DNA of 64,000 nt from CAVOEB01 sp965249645 (GCA_965249645.1 CBDFML010000009.1:320139-384138); one strand, 5' to 3'; shown: positions 49,794 to 58,439, counted from the first letter of the stretch. Numbers and translations are program-made. The notes: generated from the letters alone by a model not told the origin.

Positions 49794-50004
49794 GCGCCGC
49801 CCTCTCTTCGGGCCGCCGGCCGTAGAGTTTCTCGCCCAGCTGTCGCACCAACTCGCGCTCAGGCCAGGTGAGACGGCCGTCCTCGGCGGCGACCACCAGG
49901 ATGCCTTGATCGCGCCAGCCCTCGCGTTTGACTTCGTCGACCGGCCGGCGCTCGCCGCCATAGCCCTCAGGCCACCACCTCACCGTGTGATCTCCCGCAG
50001 GCAC
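49786..50004 (-). CDS. small phage protein of unknown function
   Basis: 72 residues, soluble, with EGWRDQGILVVAAEDGRLTW and an ERELVRQLGEKLYGRRPEER helix. It overlaps both neighbours, as usual in the early region. Family unknown. Confidence 0.55.
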   Translation of the reverse strand: MPAGDHTVRWWPEGYGGERRPVDEVKREGWRDQGILVVAAEDGRLTWPERELVRQLGEKLYGRRPEERAARG

Positions 50005-50237
50005 GCGCCATAACCGAGAACGTCGACCAAGCTGTCGAGGTGTTTAGGGTCGTGGGCGAGCCGCGCCATCTTGAGGTCCATCAGGCAGAGCGCCACCTGG
50101 GCCGGTGTGACCTTGATGCCCAGCACCTGCGACCAGCGTGCCGCGATGTGTTCGAACAGGTCCTCAGGCGCGCCGTAGTCGGACCGGCGCTTGTCGACCA
50201 CCGCGGCCGCGTGCTCGAGCAGCATGGCGCCGTTCAT
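49980..50237 (-). CDS. DUF6378-type phage protein
   Basis: 85 residues from the ATG at 50237 (overlapping the RuvC-like stop). KRRSDYGAPEDLFEHIAARW and LCLMDLKMARLAHDPKHLDS with a final LDSLVDVLGYGACL are the DUF6378 pattern. These small proteins are common in phage early operons; the function is not established. Confidence 0.72.
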   Translation of the reverse strand: MNGAMLLEHAAAVVDKRRSDYGAPEDLFEHIAARWSQVLGIKVTPAQVALCLMDLKMARLAHDPKHLDSLVDVLGYGACLREITR

Positions 50238-50845
50238 CGTGCACCCGCCCGGCTCTCGATCGCCCATAGCAGCAGCGCGATGGCGGCGGCCTCGTTGTCG
50301 TCGGCGGGTGCGAAGCCGCGCTCGCGCACCGCCGCGATGACGGCCGCCTTGTCCGCATTACCCTTGCCGGTGACGTGACGCTTGATGGTGCCGACCGGCA
50401 CACCCTGGTAGGGAATGCCGTGGTGCTCGCACCAGGCGGTCAGGATGGCGAGCCAGCCGCCGTAAATCTGGCTGGCGCTGGTGCCGGCGTGGCGGCGGAC
50501 CTCCTCGAGGTAGACGGCATCGATACCGCCGGCCGTGTTCTTGACCTCGGTGAGCCAGCGCTTGAAACGCAGAAATCGCATCCCACCGCCGCTGAACCGG
50601 TCGGAGCGGAACGAGACAGTGCCGCTGGCGACGGTGCCGTCCGGCTCACGGAGCGCCCAGCCGGTGATCGTGCCGAGATCGAGGGCAAGAATGGCGCCGG
50701 CGTCGAATGCGTCAGCGTCGTACGCGGCCGGCACCGGGGGTTCAGGCGCCGGGCAAGCGACACCGGCGTTGCCGCCGTGGCGCGCCGCCGGAAGCACAGC
50801 GCGGTTCTCAAGCGGTGGTTTCTTGGGCAGAGTTACGTGAGCCAT
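50234..50845 (-). CDS. RuvC-like Holliday-junction resolvase
   Basis: 203 residues. The RNase H-fold acidic residues are visible: ILALDLGTITGWAL (first Asp), VYLEEVRRHAG (Glu), and ADDNEAAAIALLLWA (Asp-Asp pair). The first 50 residues are a variable proline-rich leader. It would resolve branched phage DNA before packaging. Confidence 0.82.
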   Translation of the reverse strand: MAHVTLPKKPPLENRAVLPAARHGGNAGVACPAPEPPVPAAYDADAFDAGAILALDLGTITGWALREPDGTVASGTVSFRSDRFSGGGMRFLRFKRWLTEVKNTAGGIDAVYLEEVRRHAGTSASQIYGGWLAILTAWCEHHGIPYQGVPVGTIKRHVTGKGNADKAAVIAAVRERGFAPADDNEAAAIALLLWAIESRAGAR

Positions 50846-50922
50846 GGTGAACTCCTTCGATCGGGGTTGTCGTGGTCAGCGCGGCGGCGGGGAACTTCCA
50901 GGAACACCGCCGCCACCCGCTC

Positions 50923-51490
50923 TTAAAACGGAATCTCGTCTCCCTTCTCCCAGTCGATGGCGGGCTTGGCGACGCGGCGGACCGATGCGCCGGGAAAGAC
51001 GCGTTTGGCCTCGAGCGCGGTCTCGCCCAGGGCATCGATCAGGATCGCGATCTCTTCGAGGGTGAACACTCGGCATTCGCGGCAGACGTGGTGCGCCTCG
51101 GCCTCGCTGCGGGTGAGCGAGACCACCTCGCCCGAGCCGGGCAGCACGCATTCCCAGACCTCGGGCGCGAGCGGGGCGTGGCCGTCCTCGGTGGCGGCCT
51201 TGATCGAGTGCGTCCCAGGCCCGCTTCATGCCTTCGGCCTGGGCGCGAATATAGCTTTCCCGATCGGTCTCGATGGCGGCGTCGAGCTTGTCCTTCTGGG
51301 CGTCGAACCTCGCTCTCAGGAGATCGCTCACCAGCAGTCGCAGCCGGCCGACGCCCCATTTGCGCTCCATCTCGTGGGCGATACGGTCGAGGCCGTCGAG
51401 GATGGCGCGGATCACGTAGTCCGATGGCGCCATGGGATCGGACGCGGGATCGGCCGTAACGACGGGCGGGCGAGGTCTCGCCCGGGTCAC
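50923..51490 (-). pseudogene. hypothetical phage protein, split by a single-base frameshift
   Basis: The front part (ATG or a start near 51490 to about 51205) is helical, with DYVIRAILDGLDRIAHEMER and SYIRAQAEGMKRAWDALD. The rest continues in another frame (AATEDGHAPLAPEVWECVLP to WEKGDEIPF at 50923). The change falls at the GGCCTTGATC stretch near 51196-51205. One base joins the two halves into a protein of about 188 residues. It may be a sequencing error. Confidence 0.65.
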
Positions 51491-51524
51491 GACCGGGCCT
51501 CCTGAGAGAGGGGTTTCGGAGCGA

Positions 51525-51715
51525 TGTGCGAACGCCGCCGGGCCCCAAGGGGAGGTGGGAGCGGCCGCGTGAGCGGCGCGCCACCACCCCCTTTAGGGGC
51601 GCACACGTCGCACATTCGCACACGCAGGGAATCCGGGCGTGTGCGAGACCCGTGTGCGAGTGTGCGGTCGCACACTCGCACATCTGCAGAAATCCTTGTG
51701 TGCGGCCGTGTGCGA
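51525..51715. repeat. TGTGCGA iteron array with a 14-bp inverted repeat (candidate phage origin)
   Basis: Eight exact copies of TGTGCGA or its complement occur at 51525, 51608, 51616, 51640, 51653, 51668, 51676 and 51709, with variants (TGTGCGG) at 51661 and 51699. Four of the units form a perfect inverted repeat, TGTGCGAGTGTGCG and its complement, separated by GT (51653-51682). The array lies at the end of the primase-helicase gene and is not translated in any convincing frame. Iterons beside a replication gene suggest an origin. Confidence 0.68.
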
Positions 51716-51743
51716 CGGCTCGTACATGGAATATGATTCATCC

Positions 51744-53987
51744 TCAACATGCGGCCTCCTCGGCGGCAAATTCGGGCGGTTGGGCCGCGATGTCGGCGGC
51801 CGATGCCGGCGTGGCGAAGCGCTTGAGCGTGACCGGCTTGCGCCTCTCGTCGCAGGTGAAGCCCTGGGACGAGCCGTTCTTGACGATGCAGATATTGCTT
51901 CGGCAGGCGGCCATGATGGCATCGCGAAGGGTCTGGCTGACCCGTTGATGACCGCCGCCGTCCGACTGTCGGTATCTTGCAAAACGCTTGTCGTCGCTCC
52001 ACGCGAGCAGCCTGGCCGCCGCGTTCAGGGTAATCTCGGGATCGCCCACGCGCGCCAGGAGACAGGCGATGACCGTGCGATGAAGATCGTCATCGCCGTC
52101 ATCGAGCTCGGATGTCTCCAGCGCCTCCGGAACCAGGACCCCGACTTCGTCGTCGTTGGCGATGGTGACGCTTTCGCGGCGAAACCAACGGGCCCTGTCG
52201 GTGATGAGCGCGACATTGGCCTTGGCATCGTCGAGACGGACATAAAGGCGACGGTCCTCTTCCGCGACGCCATGGCGCTCGGCGTCCCTGGCGCTCATCG
52301 AGAACAGCGTCTGGACGATGCGCGCGACGCCGGTGAGCGCGCTGGCGCCGCGCGCGGTGTTCATGTTGCCGGCGTGCCCGTCGCTCGAGCCCTGGGGCGG
52401 CTTGGCCGTGTGGTGCACCAGCATGACGGCGCAATCGCCCTTGCGGGCGATCTCCCGGAACATCGCCGCCACCGCCTTGATCTCGGCGTTCGCGTTCTCG
52501 TTGACCTCGTGGGTCTCGACGAAGGGATCGACGACAAAGAGGCCGATCCCGTGCTCGCGAACCTGCGATGCGCAGGCATCGACATCGGGAAGGCGGATCA
52601 CGTTGCCCTCACGGTCTGCCCGGGCCACCAGAAGCGGCCGGTCGGCGCCGCTGTTAAGCGCGAGCCGTCCCCCTACTTCATCGAACGGGATGTCCCAGTA
52701 TTGCAAGACGGCGGCGAGCCGCCGCTTGAGCTCGTCGGCGTCATCTTCATTGTTGTAGATCCAGGCCTTCGCCTGCTCATGAACATCCTGGCCGGTGATC
52801 GCGCACCCGGTGACCACGGCGACCGCCTGCTCGATGCCGAGGGTCGATTTGCCGACCCCGGGCGGCGCTACCTGAACGGTGACGCTGCCGCGCAGGAGCG
52901 AACGCCCCAGCAACCAGCACCGGCGCGGCAACATAGCGACGTTGAGATTTTCGATGAAGGAGGCCTTCAGGGGACCCTGAACCTCCTCCGCCCGGCCGAC
53001 CTCGTGGGTGGGGTTCGGTGCGTTCCACTTCGCCCGCCCGCCTCCGATCATGCGGGCGACCTCGCGGCGGGTCTGCTCGATGGTATAGCTCGGCAGCGTG
53101 AGCGCCTCGGCGGCGGTCAGGATCTCGTCATCGGACCAGCCGCGGGCGATCCAGTGGCCGGTGAGCCGAACCAGGTTGTTGTGCCAATGGTCGCCCGCGC
53201 GGATGGCGGCGAGGCAGGCCTCCACCGTCACGCCATCGAACTCGGAGCCGATATTGAGGCCGTTCTTGGGCGCGGGGACCGCCTCTGGGCCGGACAAAGT
53301 CTCCGTTTCGGGTGGGAAGGCCTTGGCGAGCTGGCCCGGGTAGTATTGGCGCGGCCGCACATCGTCGAAGACAAGGAACTCGGTCCGCTCGATGACCCGG
53401 CCGGGCTTGACCGGCCAGGCGATGGAGCCTCCCAGGCGCAGCACGCGGCCCGGGTTGACGACCGAGGCATCGCCGCCGAGCGCGGCCGCCAATGCCCGGT
53501 TCTGGCGCTGGCAGGCTTGCGGATCGAGCTCGGGCGTTTCCTGCCGCCAGAGCATCTGCGCCCGGACATGCGGATGTCGCCCGGTCACCACCACCGCGGT
53601 CGGTGGACAGCCCCGGTGACGGTAGTTCACCCGGGCCGTCGCGATCACGTCGTCGTCGAGATCGACATAGAAGGCGGTGAGCGCCAGGAAGTCCTCGTCC
53701 TTGCAGCGGCCGAAGGGGGCTATATCCGGCTTGCGCAGGGCCTGGCCGACATAGACGTTCTGACCAGGCACCCGGTTCTCGCTCAAGGCGCGTTCGACCA
53801 GTTCCTCGATCTCGTCGGTGCCGAAGATCGCGGCGTGCCGGAGCCGTCCGCCGTCACGGTCCGTCCACGCCAGTTCGATCCTGCCCTCGTGGCATCCGTC
53901 GAGATCGCCGCCGAACAGATGCTCGAGGTGGCGGAGCATCTGCTCGGGATCGGGCTCGATCATGGGTTGGACGTTGCTGTCGGTCAT
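51744..53987 (-). CDS. phage primase-helicase (RepB-like primase fused to RepA/DnaB-like AAA ATPase)
   Basis: 747 residues. The N-terminal 300 contain AFYVDLDDDVIATAR and a GCPPTAVVVTGRHPHVRAQM block of archaeo-eukaryotic/RepB-like primases. The C-terminal ATPase has Walker A APPGVGKST, Walker B GIGLFVVDPFVE, and VMLVHHTAKPPQGSSDGHAG, which I recognise as RepA-like hexameric helicase. A last segment is helix-turn-helix-like. It would prime and unwind at the neighbouring iterons. Confidence 0.85.
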   Translation of the reverse strand: MTDSNVQPMIEPDPEQMLRHLEHLFGGDLDGCHEGRIELAWTDRDGGRLRHAAIFGTDEIEELVERALSENRVPGQNVYVGQALRKPDIAPFGRCKDEDFLALTAFYVDLDDDVIATARVNYRHRGCPPTAVVVTGRHPHVRAQMLWRQETPELDPQACQRQNRALAAALGGDASVVNPGRVLRLGGSIAWPVKPGRVIERTEFLVFDDVRPRQYYPGQLAKAFPPETETLSGPEAVPAPKNGLNIGSEFDGVTVEACLAAIRAGDHWHNNLVRLTGHWIARGWSDDEILTAAEALTLPSYTIEQTRREVARMIGGGRAKWNAPNPTHEVGRAEEVQGPLKASFIENLNVAMLPRRCWLLGRSLLRGSVTVQVAPPGVGKSTLGIEQAVAVVTGCAITGQDVHEQAKAWIYNNEDDADELKRRLAAVLQYWDIPFDEVGGRLALNSGADRPLLVARADREGNVIRLPDVDACASQVREHGIGLFVVDPFVETHEVNENANAEIKAVAAMFREIARKGDCAVMLVHHTAKPPQGSSDGHAGNMNTARGASALTGVARIVQTLFSMSARDAERHGVAEEDRRLYVRLDDAKANVALITDRARWFRRESVTIANDDEVGVLVPEALETSELDDGDDDLHRTVIACLLARVGDPEITLNAAARLLAWSDDKRFARYRQSDGGGHQRVSQTLRDAIMAACRSNICIVKNGSSQGFTCDERRKPVTLKRFATPASAADIAAQPPEFAAEEAAC

Positions 53988-54051
53988 CGTGGTTGCACGG
54001 GGCGGGCGCGGCGGAAGACCGATTCCTTCCGCCGCATCACGCCGTTCGCCC

Positions 54052-54197
54052 GATCAGAACTCGGACTCGAGCAGGGTGCGGAACGGCTAGGAAAGCCGCA
54101 AGGTGGCTGGATGTCACCAGCCGGCAGAGGGGCATAAGAAACGATCCGCTGCCGGAGGTGCCGTCGTTGCGGGATCAGAACTCGGACTCGAGCAGGG
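54052..54197. repeat. 25-bp direct repeat of a gene end
   Basis: GATCAGAACTCGGACTCGAG, continuing CAGGG, occurs at 54052-54076 and again at 54173-54197, which is the C-terminal coding end (ESEF and stop) of the gene to the right. The left copy lies in the 187-bp noncoding gap before the primase-helicase. It is a recombination scar or the trace of a lost duplicate. Confidence 0.8.
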
Positions 54198-54795
54198 GAT
54201 CCGCCGCCGGTGCGGCCACAGGCGGCGGGGCGACATGGGTTGCCTGCGGCCTCGCCGCCGCCTCGCCATGCCAGATGTCGGTCGCCTCCACCGGGCTCTC
54301 GTCGGGCAGCTCGGTGGGTCGGTCCGCCCACTTCACGAGTTCGAGCCTCGGCCGATAGTTGGTGCCGTATTTGTCCTTCATCGGTTCGGACCCGGTGCAG
54401 GCGATGATGGGCACCTGACCCGGATGATCGGCGCGTCCCTCCTCGAAGGCCTGGTAGACCTCACGAATGGCGTTGCTCATGTGGATCGAGGCGCTGGAGA
54501 GCTCGACCGCGCCGGCGAAGAACTGCCGGCTGTAGGCCGCGAGCACGAAGCCGCGCTTGAAGCCCTCGCCGGGCGAAGGGGCGGCACGCTCCAGCGAGGG
54601 ATCGATCACCCGTTCGGGCGCCTCGCCCTCGCGGAAGCGAAGCCAGCCGGTGGCGATATTGGCGAGATCGGCGGCGAAGGTGGGCCGGGCGATCTCTTGG
54701 TCACCGTCGTCGCCCTTGACGAACCACTTGTCCGCCTTGGCGTTGTACTTGGCATAGGGCTTGATGGTGCCGCTGGCACCGATGTTGAGAGGCAT
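54175..54795 (-). CDS. putative phage recombination/ssDNA-binding protein
   Basis: 206 residues from the ATG at 54795; the further upstream frame is shadow. The N-terminus GASGTIKPYAKYNAKADKWF and middle FVLAAYSRQFFAGAVELSSA suggest an OB-like or beta-rich fold, with a proline/alanine tail and acidic end (LLESEF) typical of ssDNA-binding proteins. It is next to a PD-(D/E)XK exonuclease, as recombination pairs are. Assignment is by context. Confidence 0.55.
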   Translation of the reverse strand: MPLNIGASGTIKPYAKYNAKADKWFVKGDDGDQEIARPTFAADLANIATGWLRFREGEAPERVIDPSLERAAPSPGEGFKRGFVLAAYSRQFFAGAVELSSASIHMSNAIREVYQAFEEGRADHPGQVPIIACTGSEPMKDKYGTNYRPRLELVKWADRPTELPDESPVEATDIWHGEAAARPQATHVAPPPVAAPAADPLLESEF

Positions 54796-54823
54796 GGTCG
54801 TTCTCCTTTGCTCTCGGGGTTGA

Positions 54824-55609
54824 TCAGAATCCGTAGACCGCCGTGCCATGGGCACGAGTGATGGCGTTGTTCCAGTAGAAGCGGTCGTAATCGGGAACCA
54901 GGAGGCCGGCGAGCTCGTGGGCATCGCCCGAGGTCGCCAGGAACCGGCCGAGCCGGATCGCTATCTGGGTGAGCGCGTCGAGATGCTGGCGGACCTCGTC
55001 GGCCGAGAGCTCGTAGACGGCGACGGCGCGGCCGTCCTTCTTGCCCTTGCTCGGCTTCACGTAGGCCAGGCGAGAGCCGTAGTTGCCATGCGCCCGGGCG
55101 TAGAGTGCCGCCTGGCGGCCGTGGCTATCGCCGATCGCCGAGGGCAGCCGTTCGGCGGTCTTGAGATCGACGATCAGGCCGTGCCGATCGAAGCGCCAGT
55201 CGATATAGCCGATGACCGGCACCGGCACGGCCTCGAGCATGACGCTGACCTTCTCCTGATAGGCCGACGGCACGCCGTATTGCCTGAGCTCCTCGAGGCC
55301 ATGGGCGACATAGCCTGCGAGGTTCTTGGCCTCGGCCTCGCGCCTTTCATCGGGGTTGAGTGCCATCTCGCGATGGAAGGCCCGCTCGGCGACCGTTACG
55401 CAGGCATCGAGCGGCAGCGACGGATCCATGAGACCCATGTGGATGCCGTGCTCGGCGGCGCGGCCGCGGGCGGCGGGGGCGCCGATCGGCGAGCGGCGGC
55501 CGAGCAGGCGCTCCATGACCCAGAGCGCGGGCGCCGCCGCCCACAGGTTGAGCGCGCTCGGCGAGAGATGATCGATGTCGTGGCGCTCGAAGGGGTTCTC
55601 CACCATCAC
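54824..55609 (-). CDS. PD-(D/E)XK nuclease (RecB/YqaJ-like)
   Basis: 261 residues. HLSPSALNLWAAAPALWVME at the start, then GYIDWRFDRHGLIVDLKTAE, which holds the D...DLK catalytic core, then HGRQAALYARA (QxxxY helix) of the Cas4/RecB family. It would act as the phage exonuclease in homologous recombination. It overlaps the next gene by 4 bases. Confidence 0.85.
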   Translation of the reverse strand: MMVENPFERHDIDHLSPSALNLWAAAPALWVMERLLGRRSPIGAPAARGRAAEHGIHMGLMDPSLPLDACVTVAERAFHREMALNPDERREAEAKNLAGYVAHGLEELRQYGVPSAYQEKVSVMLEAVPVPVIGYIDWRFDRHGLIVDLKTAERLPSAIGDSHGRQAALYARAHGNYGSRLAYVKPSKGKKDGRAVAVYELSADEVRQHLDALTQIAIRLGRFLATSGDAHELAGLLVPDYDRFYWNNAITRAHGTAVYGF

Positions 55610-55971
55610 GCGGCCCTCCTCGGGCTTCTGGAGCCATGGTGGCGCGCTCGCGGGGTCTTACCGGCCTTGATCGCGAGATAGCTGAAGTCCTCGGGCCCAT
55701 GGCGGCGCTGAACCAGGTGAACCAGGTCCTGCTCAGCAGCCCTGAGCAGGCGTGTCGCCAGGCGGTGCAGCGCAGCGCGCGCCTCGTTATCCGGCGTGTC
55801 GGGCTTTTGCTGGCGGTCGACGCAGAGATGGCCGCGGTGGTATTCGATCCGACCGCCGAGACGGGCGGTTTTGAGCCAGGTAGCGAACCCGTCCGAACGC
55901 AGGGCAAGCGGGCGTGGCGGCGACACGAGGTCCGGGACTGTCGGGAGAGGGAGCACGCTCACGGTCGTCAC
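55606..55971 (-). CDS. early phage protein of unknown function
   Basis: 121 residues: a Pro-rich start, GFATWLKTARLGGRIEYHRG and a helical NEARAALHRLATRLLRAAEQ, then a basic tail. Overlaps on both sides fix it as a member of the early operon. Family not recognised. Confidence 0.6.
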   Translation of the reverse strand: MTTVSVLPLPTVPDLVSPPRPLALRSDGFATWLKTARLGGRIEYHRGHLCVDRQQKPDTPDNEARAALHRLATRLLRAAEQDLVHLVQRRHGPEDFSYLAIKAGKTPRARHHGSRSPRRAA

Positions 55972-56219
55972 GCCGTCCGCGCTTTCGCTCCGACGCCGTG
56001 GGACGTGAACAACGACCCGCTGGGCTCTGACTGGCGCAATCGCTCTTGTTCGTATAGCTCGACGTCTTCCAGCCGGTAGACCACGCGGCCGCCGATCTTC
56101 AGGTACGGCAGGCCCTCACCGATCGAGCGCCAACGCTCCAGCGTGCGTGGGGAAATGTTCCAACGGTCGGCGAGTTCGACCTGATTGAGATGCCGGATTG
56201 TTAATCCTTCGATCGTCAT
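55968..56219 (-). CDS. excisionase-like winged-helix DNA-binding protein
   Basis: 83 residues with NQVELADRWNISPRTLERWR and an IGEGLPYLKIGGRVVYRLED wing, the MerR/Xis-type HTH-17 layout. In the early operon of an integrase-carrying prophage it is a good excisionase candidate, though a regulator role is possible. Confidence 0.75.
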   Translation of the reverse strand: MTIEGLTIRHLNQVELADRWNISPRTLERWRSIGEGLPYLKIGGRVVYRLEDVELYEQERLRQSEPSGSLFTSHGVGAKARTA

Positions 56220-56464
56220 CTTTGAAAATCCCTGATCATTTGTCGTTCGGGCTGCTCGCGTTTCTTGCTGACCATCCCGTCGTTCTCATGGATGAAGGCC
56301 AGAATCCGGTCGGCGGTTGCCAGGGTCGGGGAACGACCACGGCGCAAATTCAGCACGAGAGAAGGGTCTCCGACCGCCTGACGTCCGAATTCCGTGGGCT
56401 TGAAGCCGGAGCGTTTGAGAAACGCCTCGACGGTCGAATGGAAGTGTTCGGTCAGCGTCTTCAT
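56216..56464 (-). CDS. Cro-like helix-turn-helix protein
   Basis: 82 residues from the ATG at 56464 (a TTG 15 bases earlier is an alternative). SGFKPTEFGRQAVGDPSLVL and LATADRILAFIHENDGMVSK form a small helix-turn-helix domain. It is the first gene of the leftward early operon, divergent from the CI-like repressor, the standard Cro position. Confidence 0.7.
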   Translation of the reverse strand: MKTLTEHFHSTVEAFLKRSGFKPTEFGRQAVGDPSLVLNLRRGRSPTLATADRILAFIHENDGMVSKKREQPERQMIRDFQR

Positions 56465-56465
56465 G

Positions 56466-56538
56466 ATAGGAGTATTCAAATCTAATGATTCCTATTGCGT
56501 CAATGGGAAAAGATTGTTAATAACCTATTGCCAATCAG
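56466..56538. promoter_or_regulatory. CI/Cro operator-promoter region
   Basis: The 88-bp AT-rich gap between the divergent regulators has ATAGGA (56466-56471) matched by TCCTAT (56490-56495) and two CCTATTG elements with inverted ATTG/CAAT halves at 56491-56507 and 56524-56538. Two or three similarly sized sites in this position are the likely operators for repressor and Cro. The exact operator sequence is not established. Confidence 0.5.
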
Positions 56539-56552
56539 AGGGGAGACTCGCC

Positions 56553-57269
56553 ATGGATCTCGACCCGGTACGGCTAAAGGTCCTCAAGCTTGTGAAGGAT
56601 CGGACGCCGCCAACCGACATGAAGGCCGCATCGATCGCCATGGGCCGGAACGCGGCCTATCTGCATCAGTTCATCTATAGGGGAACCCCGAAGGTTCTCT
56701 CGGAGAACGATCGCGAAGCGCTGGCGGAGCATCTTGGGTGCGAGCCCGACGCGCTTAAACACAAGAAGACGCCGCCCCGCAAACCACGAAGGAAGGTCGC
56801 GCCACGTGAAGGGCGAGTGGGTCCGAACGCGATCGTCGCCACGCCGGAAGGCTACATGGCAATCCCCGAGATCGACGTGCGCGCTTCGGCGGGACCTGGC
56901 GCCTTAAACGAGGGCATCGAAGAAACCAGGGAAATGTGGTTCTTCCCCGATCCTGTTATTCGGTATGAGTTCCGGGCCAGGCCGGCCGACTTGCGAATGA
57001 TCACCATTGATGGCGATTCCATGGAACCGCTCCTCGCCAGTGGCGACCGCATCCTGATCGATACCAGTCAGCGGATACCCGTTCCGCCCGGGGTTTTCGT
57101 GATCTGGGATGGCATGGGGATCGTGGCCAAGCGCATCGAGCACGAACCGAATTCCGAGCCACCCAAGGTGATCATCAAGTCGGTGAACCCCGAATACGAT
57201 ACCTACGAACGTGACGCCGAGGAGGTCCACATTATCGGCCGCGTCGTCTGGACCGCGAGGCGGCTGTGA
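56553..57269 (+). CDS. CI-like S24 phage repressor
   Basis: 238 residues from the ATG at 56553 with GGGGAG before it. An N-terminal helix-turn-helix (DMKAASIAMGRNAAYLHQFI) is followed by a basic linker and a C-terminal LexA-like peptidase. The catalytic Ser is S156 in GDSM and the Lys K193 in AKRI, 37 residues apart as expected. RecA-triggered self-cleavage would induce the prophage. A small ORF is translationally coupled to its stop (GTGA). Confidence 0.9.
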   Translation: MDLDPVRLKVLKLVKDRTPPTDMKAASIAMGRNAAYLHQFIYRGTPKVLSENDREALAEHLGCEPDALKHKKTPPRKPRRKVAPREGRVGPNAIVATPEGYMAIPEIDVRASAGPGALNEGIEETREMWFFPDPVIRYEFRARPADLRMITIDGDSMEPLLASGDRILIDTSQRIPVPPGVFVIWDGMGIVAKRIEHEPNSEPPKVIIKSVNPEYDTYERDAEEVHIIGRVVWTARRL

Positions 57270-57433
57270 GGCGGCTTGGGCGTGAACCGATTCTCCTGAA
57301 AGAGAGGCCTTCTGGTTCATGGGCGGTGACACTCAACGAATGGTTTGTGCATTGGAAGCCCAAGCTCTTGACCGCCAGCCGCAGCGCATTCCGCCGCCGG
57401 TTGGAGCATGAGCGGGGGGATGGGGAGGCATGA
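57266..57433 (+). CDS. 55-residue coupled ORF
   Basis: A GTG start overlaps the repressor stop (GTGA) and the stop overlaps the next ATG (ATGA), so it is held between two genes by 4-bp overlaps. The product is basic, with AVTLNEWFVHWKPKLLTASR and a FRRRLEHERG end. No family recognised. The coupling and lack of other explanation support a real gene. Confidence 0.55.
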   Translation: MRRLGREPILLKERPSGSWAVTLNEWFVHWKPKLLTASRSAFRRRLEHERGDGEA

Positions 57434-58059
57434 TGGCCGAAGACGATGGTCAAGACAAAAGGGCCGAGGCGCAGCAAAACCAGGACGCCTTGGAAAGGTC
57501 GCTCGAAGCTGTGAGTCGTAGGCACACCAGATACCTGGAAGAATACGCCACTCGTTTGAATTTTCCCGTCGAGGCATTCAAGGTGGCTGAGCAGGGGCGG
57601 CTCGCTTATGCCTTAGCCGGGCTCCGAATTGGTACAATTCTGAACGGGAGTGCGTTGGTCGCCGTTCCCGCATTCGCGTCTCTGATCGGCATCAATATCC
57701 AAACGCAGCCGTGGCTCTTATGGATTACGATTGCCCTCTATCTCGTTGGGCTGCTACTTACGGCACTGAGCAATGTGATCGCGTACCTATCAGCAGCCAA
57801 GTGGAGCCAATTTTATGATCATATGCGGGCGAAAATCGAAGCGACTATAAATCTCAGTTGGTACCCGCCTGACAATGAGCCAGACATCAAGGCGATACAA
57901 AAACATATCAAAGACTTGCAAGCCGCCGAGCTCGACGTGCAAACACGCTCCGTTTTCAGAGCAAATTGGGCCTTTTGCCTTGCCCTGGCCGGCCTCCTTT
58001 TCTTCATCTGCGGCTGTGTAACATTCGTTTGCATGTTGTCCGGTATCCAGGCGGGATAG
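57430..58059 (+). CDS. inner-membrane protein carried after the repressor
   Basis: 209 residues: a soluble helical N-terminus (about 1-60), two hydrophobic helices near 65-120, a cytoplasmic loop, and a C-terminal helix (ANWAFCLALAGLLFFICGC). Base composition is lower in GC than the phage genes around it. Repressor-linked membrane proteins of prophages often block superinfection, but that role is inferred only. Confidence 0.65.
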   Translation: MMAEDDGQDKRAEAQQNQDALERSLEAVSRRHTRYLEEYATRLNFPVEAFKVAEQGRLAYALAGLRIGTILNGSALVAVPAFASLIGINIQTQPWLLWITIALYLVGLLLTALSNVIAYLSAAKWSQFYDHMRAKIEATINLSWYPPDNEPDIKAIQKHIKDLQAAELDVQTRSVFRANWAFCLALAGLLFFICGCVTFVCMLSGIQAG

Positions 58060-58135
58060 AACCCCTTCAAAACAAAAGTGGGGAAACCATCTTTGTTTTC
58101 ATCGATGCAATGGAAGTTAACCCCTTGAAACATAT

Positions 58136-58181
58136 GGCGGTGGGGACGTAACCCGGTTCCAACCCTCTCCAATTGGGTGGC
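58136..58181 (+). repeat. left copy of a ~46-bp imperfect direct repeat
   Basis: The stretch beginning GGCGGTGGGGACG and ending AACCCTCTCCAATTGGGTGG, then C, matches 62368-62413 with only a few differences. The two copies enclose the HEPN/lipoprotein cargo. They could be att-like ends or an older duplication. Confidence 0.7.
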
Positions 58182-58409
58182 TCCCTGGGTGGAGAGCGGG
58201 CTCGACGACACCTCGCCAAGGCGCTCGGCCGCGCCGAGGAGATCAACCATTCCTACGTGAGCCGCATCCTGCGCCTCACCCTGCTCGCGCCCGACATCGT
58301 GGAAGCCATCCTCGACGGCCGCCAGCCGCCCGCGCTCACCCTGGCGCGGCTGATGAAGCCGTTTCCGGCGGAGTGGAAAGAGCAGCGGAGGCGGTTGCTG
58401 GGTGCATAA
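58173..58409 (+). pseudogene. recombinase/resolvase-type protein, C-terminal remnant
   Basis: 78 codons with INHSYVSRILRLTLLAPDIV and an ILDGRQPPALTLARLMKPFP segment, which I know from the C-terminal helix-turn-helix part of large recombinase-type proteins in Alphaproteobacteria. No catalytic domain is present upstream, so this is a broken gene. It lies directly after the left direct repeat. Confidence 0.65.
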
Positions 58410-58439
58410 AGAAGGGGTGCCCCCGCGCGGGGCATCGAT

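Noticed and set aside
51525..51715. CRISPR array
   Set aside because: Repeat units are only 7 bp, occur in both orientations and lack uniform spacers; no cas genes are nearby.
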